Source: Galerina marginata (Eukaryota > Basidiomycota > Agaricomycetes > Agaricales > Galerinaceae). From it: 64,000 nucleotides of DNA. Below the pieces are notes generated by a model. That model was not told the DNA's origin and ran no database searches. It saw nothing but the letters and a program-made list of their open reading frames with translations. Of this stretch, positions 48,701 to 59,453 are shown in pieces (the first letter of the stretch is position 1; each line of letters starts with the position of its first letter). The DNA lies in assembly GCA_023014335.1 (NCBI GenBank), contig JAECYW010000008.1:3038001-3102000 (forward strand), in the 5' to 3' direction. Position numbers and translations under genes: made by a program.

Positions 48701-50839
48701 AACTACCCTTCGACCGTACTTATCCGTCGTTGCCTTTTTGTTGCGATCAAGTTGGCCATTTTATCTCTCTCGTCTTATGAAAAGCTAAGCCACTTGGTGA
48801 CTAGGATCAGAGTAGCACGCACTTTATCTGAGGAACTTTACTGAACATCTGCCACGTGTAAGTCATCTCTTGGAGGACATTGGTTTCTTCCAAACTTGAC
48901 CCTGTTTTTCTAGTTGGTTTCCTAACTGGCGAGGAGGAGGCAATACACATTTAGGCGAATACCTAAGTTATCTATCTCAGTACGTGTTTTGGCTATCCCT
49001 TTCAAATCAATAACATGACTTAGTCCCATAAAAGTTGCTCGCTGTCCTGGCCGTTTTAAATAAAACAAAGGGCAACAAGTTGCGGTCCTCGTTCTAGGCT
49101 CCACGACCATGACTGTCCGCGCGTACGCATATTTATGTCTTTTCATCGGCGCCGGCTGTAGGAGCCATCCAAGGCACCAACAGGTTCGCACAGGTGCGAG
49201 TAGGAGACACCACGACAACTACTATCGTCACGCTTTGTAAGTAGTTTTATCTGTCCATTTGGTCTTTCGTCCATCCACTAATCAAATCGTAGGTCAGCGA
49301 CCTGACGAGTTTGCCTCCGGAATAGTTGTAGTCATCATCGTGGTCCTCAACCAGGTTCGCCTTCTCGCATCCGAAGATGAACCGCGATCTCAGTACTGGG
49401 CTCTGGAGCCTGTTATATTCTGATCTCCGTGATGATCGCCAATTTTCCGTAGAATCTTATGAGATGTTATGCGACGGGGTTCCTCCAACTTCCAGAAATT
49501 GGCGATTTTTTTCTTGAAATTTCTGGTCGGTGATGTAGGTCTGGGGTTGCTGGTTCCTTAAAGTTAAACGTCGTCCCTCCTCCGGTTTCCTTATCCTGCT
49601 GGTCTCGCTGGCAACGAGGGCCATATCCTCGACGCTCATACCGTGGTGTGTGAATCTTCTGCTTAAGGTCACAATCCTCAATATTGAACGCTTTATTTAG
49701 GTCTAGATAGTTCCTTAGTCCGTCATGATAAGGACAAACCTGTATGGCCCTGTCACCAGTTGGAAAAACGCCCAACTGCTCCACCAGGTGGCGTCTCCTC
49801 GGCGTTTCGCATAATGTCGACAAACGGTTCACCATATATGAACCGCAGTACCAAGAAATATATTTTCTCCGTTGATTCTACCCTCTATCAATCTAGTTCT
49901 CAAGTGGGCGCTTTTCCCGCTGTCAATTCCTTCAATTACGCCTACCAGAAGCTCAATTAACAATCGTGGGTCTGAGTAACGAGTGCGATCGTGGAGAAGG
50001 CAAACGATGGCAGCTGCTTCCGCAAAATAAATTGGATCAGCCCTGTTGGACTCGGCGATGTTTTTCCCGTCTCATCGACGAAAATTTGACAGATCGACGC
50101 TGTGCATACGGCATAAGCACATACCCAGTCGTGTCTGGTAAACGATCACCCTCATTTGGCCATCTCATTACAACCTTCTCAGAAAGGATTTCGTTGGACT
50201 AAATAAGGCAGGGTACCTCCTTGCCCGGTGCCTAGCTGTCACAATTCATTGACGTGGGCGTATTCAAGATTTTCCAATATTCTATGACAGATGGGGGCGT
50301 CTATCACAAGGGTGGGCACAGGTGTTACTTTTCCTTTCAATTAGAACTCACGATCTTCATAGAAATTCAGTCAAGTTTGTGCTGCCTCATCACCTCCAAT
50401 TTGCTCACCTGAGCTCTTCGGACTCAATGTACGGGGAACCATAAGATCTGGACATACTTCTTCAAAGACTGCGAGTGACTTCATCAATCATGATAAGTAT
50501 GCGTGGATATCAATAATACCTCTTCAGAACGGTACCATTCGGCCAGATTCGTGTAGGATAAACGGATTGCCATATTTGACACAAACGACCGTCCAAATTT
50601 GGACACGTGTTTGGAGTAGTCGCGCCCCATTTTCTTCCACTCCAATGCCCCTACGTGTGAGGTTCACCAGGGTGAGGATGATCAGAGACTTGATAGGCCT
50701 GGTCGTAATGACGATTAAATTCAGGTCAGGTCACTATCTGCTGGAAGGAACCGCCTCCGGAAGCCTGCACGGTTCTATCAACCTATACCTAAATCGGGCT
50801 TCCCATTGTGCCGCACATCCTTGGGGCCTTTCCACGGCG
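45735..50839. other. Long region without a recognised gene
   Basis: Short ORFs only. A minus-strand signal-peptide-like stretch at about 46530-46450 (LRALLATSSLVNVLAPTLA) lacks an ATG and a credible continuation; it may be a further relic of the small secreted family. A short plus-strand start at about 49108 (MTVRAYAYLCLFIGAG) is signal-like but leads to a stop after any splice I tried. An ORF at 49835-49467 (122 aa, minus) has no domain. Confidence 0.3.
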
Positions 50840-50846
50840 TATAAAA
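50840..50846 (+). promoter_or_regulatory. TATA box of the secreted peptide gene
   Basis: TATAAAA, 119-125 bp upstream of the ATG at 50965. Confidence 0.6.
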
Positions 50847-50964
50847 CTGGCGGTCGAATTCGACGGAAAGTAGACTCATTACCAGTTCCTCCCCTGCCCC
50901 GGTCTGAGCATCATCACCCACACCTTAAACTTACACAGACGCTCAGTCCAATCCTTCAACTAAA

Positions 50965-51274
50965 ATGCAGTTCACACTCCTTACCACCGTCCTCGTTGCC
51001 TGCAGTGAGTATTCTTATCTTACCCTTCTTCCTTATATCTGCTTTCCTAACCGCGTGGTTCTACTTTATTAGTGACCCTTTTTGTGTCTGCATCGCCCAT
51101 ACCTGCTCCGGTGCAAGTCGAAGCACGAGAGCCACAACTTACGGTAAGTAAAGTCGGCATAGCAACCGCTTGATAAAGGAGCTCACAGGATGCCCGTCAC
51201 AGCCCGTGGTTGAGATCGCTCGTGAAGCCGAAGCCGAGCCAGCGCCGATCTGTGGTTCATACCAATGCGTCTAG
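50965..51274 (+). CDS. Short secreted peptide precursor with acidic EAEAEP segment and two-Cys tail
   Basis: Exons 50965-51004, 51073-51147 and 51189-51274 give 66 aa. MQFTLLTTVLVACMTLFVSA is a signal peptide, followed by SPIPAPVQVEAREP and, in the last exon, EIAREAEAEPAP and the tail ICGSYQCV. The second donor is a choice between two overlapping sites: GTAAGT at 51144 (better consensus) and GTAAAG at 51148. Only the second puts exon 3 in the frame with this well-formed ending; the first leads to a long unnatural basic tail to 51434. The EAEAEP run recalls the dipeptidyl-aminopeptidase spacer of yeast alpha-factor, but a dibasic Kex2 site is absent. No CaaX box, so it is not a mushroom lipopeptide pheromone. 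Confidence 0.5.
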
Positions 51275-53347
51275 GCGCTTGTTAGTCCGTCTTCGCTCCC
51301 AACTACCTTTTGGCCCAGTTGAACATACGGAGAGGGAGGACAAAATGAAATTCAGTCGGATAAAAGTCGAGAGGGAGAATTGCAGTGTTTCCATCCGAGG
51401 CAGCCTTGGACCACATTCGTTCCGCGTTTCATAACGCCTATCATTATTTCTCATCATCACCAAACCTACACCATCATTTGGATTTTCGTTTTCTAGACCA
51501 ACGCCGGCGCGCGTTGCAGCTTTGTTTTGTAGCTTTTCCACTAGACCCACCGCGTTTTCTTCTTCGTGTATCGACCGTACCTCGTCATCTTAACTGTACT
51601 ATTAGGTTTCCTTCTCTGTCCTTCGTGGTATCTATTGTTGGGACGTTGTTTGTTTATTCACATCAAATTCGCATTCTTTCGTGTTCCCGTTCACTTCTGC
51701 GTCTCAAAAGCAAAGTCATGGAGTTGGACCATTCCCATTCATGGAGTTGGCCCATTCCCATTTCTATGTTCCGTGGTGCTACTCAGCATGGTCGTGGCTC
51801 AAGACGGTGACTCTGAAGATGATGATTCTACTTGAACGAAATGGTTGGATCTTTTCTTCGTGAATGTAACGACTGAGGGGTGAATCTTTGATTACGGCCT
51901 TGCTGTCGTAGGAGGACAAGTGGTAATAACTAACACTGTTCCATAGCCTAACACTAGGTCTCCAGGAGTATTAATGTAGGTGGAAGCAAATCTTTCAATG
52001 CCTGAGGATCTATCAAGCCGCACCGCAAAGCGCAGAGCTGAAGGGAAAAGGAAAACAATCAATTCTTTTTTGAAGATCATCCAGTGGCATTGCTGACGAA
52101 CCATGTTTCATTCTTGAGCATCCAAACCCTCGACCCGGAGCGCGCTGAGGGTTGATGGAGTACATACTCCATCGGCCCCGCAGGAAACGAATATAGAGAC
52201 ATATGCACCGAAAACAGCACCCCAGAAACGCTGTACATTTTCAGAAGAATTCAAGACTGGCAATAGACAATATAGAACGCCATCAGAAAGGGCTCGAGTG
52301 TGAGCTATCTTCCACTCCCTGCGTGGTTTCGGAATGAGTCGAAGCGGTCTGGTGGCACATTTGGGGGCGTTGAGGACCTCAGGTATGAAAAAGGGTCGAG
52401 TCGCTGACTTAATGAGTTAGGCATGAATTAAAGCATAGTTGCCGACGGACGGGTCGAAAGCAGGTCGTTGACGCAAAAACAACCCCGTAACTCGGCAAGA
52501 AAGAGGTAAGTGTGTCCGCATTTCCCTCGGCATGCCACCAGCGGTGACTTCGACCTCAGACGACACAGACATCGGTGTACGGGCTTCTACAGAATCAGAG
52601 CGCAAGCCGCCATGGATTTGTCAAGAACGCACAGTAACGTTGGTGGAAGGATGGAAACCGCAGTTTAAGTCTGATCTCAATTTTGCCACCCCATGTGATA
52701 AATCACGTGGACCTTCCAGGAACCAAAATTCGGACGGCTCCCAGAAAGGCGCGCTTCTGTCGCATGCCATCGCCCGACAAACCTACATAGAACTGTGGCG
52801 AAATTTCTTTCGCAAGAGAATCTAGCTGAAGCGGTACTCGATGAAGGACCAGCATATTTCTGAGATACAGCCTACATTTTTAGTGTACAGCTTTGATTAG
52901 GAGTTAGTTTCTTCAAGTCCGCTTGCCTCAAAGCACCGGACCTTAAGTATAAACCCCCTACTCTGGGATTCACAGGGATAATCAAAACTTGGCAGCCCTG
53001 TGCGAAGTAAAAGTTAAAATGGAAGGGTATGAATGACTGAGATGGTAATGGGGTTTGTTGTGCGTTCCTTTTTTTAGGGTGCAGTGGGTCGGCGGGAGAA
53101 AAAGTCCAATTTGAGTTTGTGGTATGATTTTCCTTAGCGAGCCTCTTCGACGCTTGTTTGACGAGCGCTTATATCTTTCACACGACTCGGAAGTTTTAAT
53201 GTGGCGGAAAGGAACTTCATAGTTTGCGATATAATTGATTGTAATACAAGACCGAATTCAACCTTTATGGAAGATAAAAAGGAACTGAATAGACAGCGTG
53301 AAATAATAAAGCTAAGGCAACGCGAGGTTCTACGTCGAGGGACTCTC
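51275..53347. other. Intergenic, no gene recognised
   Basis: Apart from a short direct repeat (51717-51762) nothing was supported. Plus-strand ORFs around 51385-51835 are T-rich and open in several frames. Confidence 0.35.
51717..51762. repeat. 23-bp direct repeat, two copies
   Basis: Positions 51717-51739 and 51740-51762 are identical except for one base (A/C at the twelfth position). Confidence 0.9.
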
Positions 53348-55125
53348 CTAGGCCTGAGGGCTATGAAATATATGTTAGGAAGAAGCAGGGGGTTAGAAGT
53401 TAGAAAAACAGCGCACATTTGTGGGACAGTTGTAGGGGGACCTGTATAGATAATTTCTCTATAAGATGGACCTGAGTTGAGTATTGAAAGTACATACCTG
53501 GTTGAGTAGGAAGGATTGGGAATGACGCGGTGGCGCACTAATCGAAGTTTATAATCAGACTTCGTATAAATTAGAAATATTACTCACAGCCTGCTCAATA
53601 TCGGTCATCTTGAGTCCAGGGGGGAGGGTCGGTGAGGCACCGCTGAAGGGAATCGCTGCCGGAATGACTTCACTACAGTCGGTTAACTACGCAGTATTAG
53701 TGTCTATGACGAAATAATATCTTGTACCCTTATTAAAATAACTAACCTGAGATTTGACCTGTCCCAAGAGAGCAAGTTTTTGAACGCCCGAAGCAAAGTT
53801 AGACTGCAGTTTAGCGTGGTTGTCTTGAGAGTTCATTTTTAATCAGAGTATGGAAGCAGTAAAAGAGATCGGGTACGTACTAACGTTCGATTGCCATTCG
53901 CAGTTAGTCGCAGAGTCGCGAGCAAGCTGTGAGAATGAGAAGGTTGGTTATTATATGTCGAATCTATTTGCACCCGAATGACTTACGAGATGATCCGATT
54001 GCAAACGGACTAAACCTTGAACAGCAGATTGGACCTCTCCTTGTTGGCCTCCTTGCCTAATTATAAATTCTTGAGAGCGTGTTTGTAATCGGACGGTTAT
54101 GATACGAACCCGGTAAACAAAGTGCCGCGAAGTTGCACATCGACGAAAATTTGAGCTATGAATGGTTCAGCTTTTGAGGATCCGCATTTTAAGAGAACTC
54201 ACAGTCAAATACGTCTGGTGTCTGATCGAATGGCACTCTGAAAGCTAGTTAGCGTCATTTTAAACTGCCCACCGCGACAAGACTTACCCCTGCTGGTCTG
54301 GTACAATGTCGTCAGCTCCAGCAATGCTATGAGATCCGCCGATGATGGCTACAATTTCTGGGACCGTGAAGCCGAGTGGTTGGAAGCGGGCAAGAATACT
54401 CTGAACACTATCGAATGGCTCCGGCACAAGATTGGGAGGTGATGCTGCTTTGGGCTGTGCACGCCCCTTGAAGAATTGTATACGAGGTGCACCGGGGCAT
54501 TGAACAAGGCTGACCGCACCAGCAAGTTGAATGCTATCGGGAAAAGATGAAATGAGGTCTTAATGAACATTTAAGAGACATACAAGTCTCCGGGACTCAG
54601 AACGTTGGAATGCTTCTGAAGGAACGGCCCAAGGGCATCAAATATATCGTCAATACCCGTGTTGGCGTGGAAGGTAAGCTCTGTTTCGTTGAAAACAGCG
54701 ATCGACCCATCAGCTCCTCCGCCACTGTTTATTGGTGGGTGAGAATATGCAAATATGTCAATTTTTAAGTGGGCCTACCCTGCTGTCGTAGAGATACCAA
54801 TAGCATCGTGGAACAAGAGACGAAGTGCACCGTGAGCCTGTATATAGTAAGAGCCGGCAATTTTAAAGGAAAGGAAAGAAACAACTAACTCCATCACCGC
54901 ACTCGCCCTCGAAAAGGTTCTCTACGAGGTCGTCGACGACGGGGAACAGGGAACAACACTGGGCGTTTATGGCGGTGTGAATTCCATCAGGACAAGCAGC
55001 CCGCTTCGTTATTAAGCCTACGATAGTGATGAGCACATGTTACTGTCGACGATGGTAACATACGTACCGTTGGCAAGAAGAGGAAGTGCGAAGATGAAGG
55101 CAGAGAGGGCGTTTCTGAAAACCAT
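53348..55125 (-). CDS. Class II secreted haem peroxidase (generic type), copy 1
   Basis: Fourteen exons: 55125-55068, 55017-54890, 54837-54779, 54724-54584, 54533-54288, 54237-54203, 54155-54110, 54056-53987, 53926-53881, 53823-53747, 53686-53588, 53537-53498, 53441-53417 and 53360-53348. They give 360 aa. Features: signal peptide; distal Arg68 and His72 in [18 protein letters not shown]; proximal His197 in GGSHSIAGAD; VPFDQTPDVFD; eight cysteines as in the family; ending PPTTVPQIPQA. By alignment to versatile peroxidase, the Mn ligands Glu36 and Glu40 are Asp61 and Gly65, while Asp175 is kept (Asp203). The surface Trp164 position is Ile192. So it is a generic, low-redox type rather than Mn or lignin peroxidase, an inference from motifs. 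Confidence 0.92.
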
Positions 55126-55190
55126 TGTCTGTATGTCCTTAGGAGTAGAAGTCGAGTGCCTTGACTCTAATAGCCAAAAGTCCATCCGCT

Positions 55191-55196
55191 CTTATA
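55191..55196 (-). promoter_or_regulatory. TATA box of peroxidase copy 1
   Basis: TATAAG on the minus strand within GGTATAAGA, about 66-71 bp upstream of the ATG at 55125; conserved in copy 2 at nearly the same distance. Confidence 0.6.
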
Positions 55197-57697
55197 CCTT
55201 TCAGGTGAGAATGAAGCGTCCATTTCGATTAACGAAACAAACAGAAAACCTGGTAAGCGGTTCAGGCAAACACCATCCAACCAACACATTTGTGTCAATT
55301 TCAAACGACTGTGGGAATGTTCCATCGCTCCGGGGTCATAAGCATGGGTGATCAATTTTGCCTTTCAATCCTATTCTATCTTGGTAAGATGGGGTTCTCA
55401 GGTAGAAGTACTTCAAATTTACCTAGCTTCGATCATTTTTTGGGTTAGGAGATTCCTTTCTGTGTCAACTTTGGCGCGCCATCGAAAACGTAGTAAATTG
55501 TAAATGCAATCATCGACAGCAACCTTTCGTTTGATTTTTTTGTAAAGATATTTGAAGCCTTTTTTGAATCCATACTGACGCCTTTGAATTCAGGTATGAA
55601 AATGCGTAATAAACAAAATAAATTTTCCAACGGTGGGCCAATGACGATGTCGATCCCGCGACAGGCGTCAGTCGTTGTAATGACATTCCGAGAGTAAGGA
55701 AATACCCCCGTGAAATGTCCACGGGCGTGCGAACTTCATCTTCATAATGTTGTCGACGAAAGTATGAACAATCATCCGTGCTTGCGCTCACAGACGACTC
55801 TGCCTGTTTGGATGTCACTGTAACCAGATAAGTGGTATTCAATTCATGAGTCTGTAACCCGGTTTCCCACTCGTAAAGCCGAAACCAGGATATCAACTCT
55901 TGAGTCGGTCCCGAAAATAGAATATCGATGCGGCAATCCAGCAGCAGGATGCGATATTGTTGTATCTTTGTTATAGGGGGCATATGGCATAAACTGCTGA
56001 TTTCAATGACAAAAAAGAGAGTTTTCTTCGATACTACTCGATACCTTAGCCTTTCGAAGGCGAGTCAACCCTTAACAAGCTGTATAGGAGTGATAAGAGA
56101 AGACTAAATTTCTGCGGGCAGCTCCTAATTTCCTAACTGGTCCTATTAGGCGGTCCAAGTATTTTGTTTTTCTTGAATGGTGGTCCTTCAACTCCAGAAT
56201 TCTTACTTTAAGTTCAATTTTCGGTGATGACGGCTGCATTATGACTCAAGAAGTACCTGTAAAATGCACATTTTTCTTTTCTTCGGCAGAATAACTGTTA
56301 TGCTCATTACAGTGTGTTCCCTAGATGTCAATTTCTAAGATATACAAGTGGTTTAAGCAACACAGAAGCTCATTTACTGGAGGGATGGCTATCCCGTACC
56401 TTTGCTTTTGAGCAGCCAGAAAAGGGGGAATTCACAATTCACACCATTCGGGTCAATTAACGACAATGGCGTTCTCCTGGACCGAGTCTTAGCCGAGAGT
56501 CTGATGAGAAAGAGCTGAAAATAAACGGCGAACCAGTGTGCTCGAAGTCGAACGTGAGAAATAATATAATGAACGTTTTTAAGAGTCTAAAATTAAACAA
56601 AATGACCCAAGTAATGCGATCTAATTCGGATACCGTACTGTGCGGTGGCACAGTCCGGGTAGGTCGCCAATGGCCCATTCAATAAACTTCCATGGCTTAA
56701 TGGAGGGGACTATCGAGGACGATTGCCTAGAAGTGAAACTGAACTCACATCTTGGGACGACTCAAGCTCAAGTTGCACTTTGCTTGATCCAATGACACCC
56801 GTCATCAAATTCCATATTCGTTCCCCGTAAGCCTTTATGCCCCCCTGCCTCTGTTCTCGCCCATCTTGGAATAGTCTGAATATAAATCGTGGTTTGTTGC
56901 ATGTGTGTATCAAGTCGATGCGCACTTGAGCGACGTGAAGAAGATAATTAATTTTGCAGGATCGACTGGGGACAAGAAACGGGAGGCCGTGGGTAGGAGA
57001 AGACGACCTCGAGTAACTCTGAGCTGGAATCGTTGCATCCGTTGCATCTAATGTGGGCTAGAGGCGATCATTGGGTGAGTCCACGGCGTTCTCAGTCAAG
57101 CTGTCACCGAGATCACTCTCGCCCTTACCCATACGAAATAACCAGAGTCAAGCAAGGGGATGAATAATCTGAGATGCTTTGATGATTCAGACAGGTAAGA
57201 TAATTAGCCGGGTGTGAGTTATAAATAGGAGATTGACGCACGCTGGGCTGAAACGAGTTAGGCTTGCATTTATACAAACGGCAAAGGGCAGGTGACCGCT
57301 TCACGTAATAACTCTCCCAAAATTAGGTGCGACTTGAGTTTTCATTGAGTAGTAACGTGGAGTCCTCGATAAGAAGCAAAAAAAGGTAAGTTAGCACGGG
57401 GTCGCGCATTGCTTGCCTTGTATGGAAAGGCTAGAATGGGAATGTGATGTCATTTTCCCACATTGCGGTCGTATTAGTGTCTAGGCCAAGCAAACGACGA
57501 ATATTCACCGTGGATAGTGTGACCTCGATCGACGGGCGCTTAAGAACCCTCACAAGACCAAAAACTCTGAATATCTTAATTTATAAAAGGGAATATTACA
57601 AACCGTCCAACCTTTATGATGGACAAATTGGCATCGAAGATGACGCGATGAAATAACGGAAAGGTGACAGAGATCGGTGCTACGGTGCAAAATTTTC
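55197..57697. other. Spacer between tandem peroxidases
   Basis: The part at about 55690-55960 is homologous to 60060-60310 upstream of copy 2 (see findings). The remainder (56000-57690) holds no recognised gene. Confidence 0.5.
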
Positions 57698-59384
57698 CTA
57701 TACCTGGGGACTGGATGGATGCATCAGTAAGGAAGCACACGAGACTTTTGGAAATGACGCACATAGCGGGAACTGTGGTGGGCGGGCCTGGCTGCGCTGG
57801 CAAGACGGGGAATGAGGCTGTGGCACACTAATTCACGAGTTATTCAGTATATCCCGCAATTGAATGCAAACAAACTCACAGCTTGCTCGATATCATCCAT
57901 TGTCTGGCCAGGTGGGAGTGTGGCTGATCCATGGAACGCAATAGCTGAAGGAATGACTTCACTACAGTCGATCATCTATGCAATGTTATTATCCTTGGTA
58001 CGATTCCGTTATATGTCTGACGCACTAACCTTCGATGGGTTCTGGCCCAAGAGTGCAAGCTTCTGGACACCCGACGCAAAGAGTGTCTGAATCCTTTGTT
58101 GATTGTCTTCACAAAAGTGGTATAAGAATAGAAGATTGGCCAATAGATTGAAACGGTCACTTACTGGCGAATGATTGCCATGCACAGTTAGTTGCCGAAT
58201 CACGAGCGAGCTAGAATTCCTTGGTGTAAGAATTCATTATTACAATTTGACTGGCTTACAAGATGGTCAGATTGCAGTCGTACAAGACCGGCGACAGCTG
58301 ACTCAACCTCCCCTTGATTACCTCCTTGCCTACATTGGCACAGTCTGTGAGCTCAAACCTTTGTACAAAGTCAACTAATTTGCGTACCCAGTAAACATCG
58401 TGCCGCGCAGCTGCACGTCGACGAAGATTTGGGCTGTGGATGATTGAGTATTTCAAATTTACGTAGCTTATTGAAGACTTACTGTCGAAGACAGATGGGG
58501 TCTGATCGAATGGTACTCTTCAGACGCGGTGAGCAACGGCTTTAGTTTCAAGAGCATATAAAGCGTACCCCTCGAGATCTGGGATAATGTCGTCGGCGCC
58601 AGCGACACTGTGAGAACCGCCGATGACGGCTACGGTCTCTTCCAATGTGAGTCCGAGGGGTACGAAGCGATTAAGAATACTCTGGACACTATCGAATGGT
58701 TCAGGAACGAGATTGGGTGGTGATGCAGCTTTCGGTGGGGCACGTCCCATAAGGAATTGTATACGGGGTGCACCCGGGCATTGAACGAGGCTGACGGCAC
58801 CAGCAAGTTGGATGCTACACGGCCGTTAGTAAAAATTGGTCACCTGAAGATAGTTACACTTACAAATCTCCTGGAGTTAAGACGTCGGAGTGTGCTTGCA
58901 TGAATGGGCCTATTTCGTCGAGGATATCATCAATACCGAGGTTGGCGTGGAAGGTCAGCTCAGTTTCGTTGAAAACCGCGATCGAACCGTCCGCTCCTCC
59001 ACCGCTGTTTATTTAACGATGAGTATGGCAGACAGGTAAACTCAAGGGTACACACCCTGTTGAACCAATTCCAATAGCGTCGTGGAATAGGAGACGAAGA
59101 GCACCATGAGCCTACGAGTACGTTAGAATCTCCAGTAAAATTACGAGCAATTACTAACCGAATCACCGCACTCGTTGGTGAAAAAGTTGTCCACTAGATC
59201 TTGGACGACGGGGAACAAGGCGCAGCACTGCGCGTTGATGGCAGTGTTGACACCATCTGGGCATGTAGACCGCTTCGTCCTTAGTCCTAAGAGATATATG
59301 AGCGCCCAATAATGACTGAGTTCGAGTTTACGAACCATTGACAAGGAGGGGAAGTGCGAGGATGAGTGCCTTTCTGAAGACCAT
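57698..59384 (-). CDS. Class II secreted haem peroxidase (generic type), copy 2
   Basis: Thirteen exons: 59384-59336, 59286-59159, 59111-59056, 59004-58864, 58814-58569, 58517-58483, 58433-58388, 58329-58260, 58210-58165, 58106-58030, 57975-57880, 57827-57763 and 57710-57698. They give 355 aa. Most exons have exactly the same length as in copy 1 (128, 141, 246, 35, 46, 70, 46, 77, 13 nt). Distal Arg65/His69 and proximal His193 are present. Mn-site positions are Asp58, Gly62 and Asp199, and there is no Trp before the proximal His. Copy 2 lacks the intron that interrupts copy 1 at PTQPG|PP. The last exon is 13 nt and ends IPQV. The first donor is GTTCGT. Confidence 0.92.
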
Positions 59385-59447
59385 TTTCTGCGCCGAAGTA
59401 GATTTGGAAGGCTACTTTGACTCAAACTATGAAGAGATACGTCCTTT

Positions 59448-59453
59448 CTTATA
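59448..59453 (-). promoter_or_regulatory. TATA box of peroxidase copy 2
   Basis: TATAAG within GGTATAAGA, 64-69 bp upstream of the ATG at 59384. Confidence 0.6.

Noticed and set aside
50965..51274. Mushroom lipopeptide pheromone precursor
   Set aside because: The C-terminus YQCV is not a CaaX box, and no pheromone receptor gene is nearby.
53201..53449. 82-aa plus-strand ORF
   Set aside because: Antisense to the last exons and 3' flank of peroxidase copy 1; no independent support.
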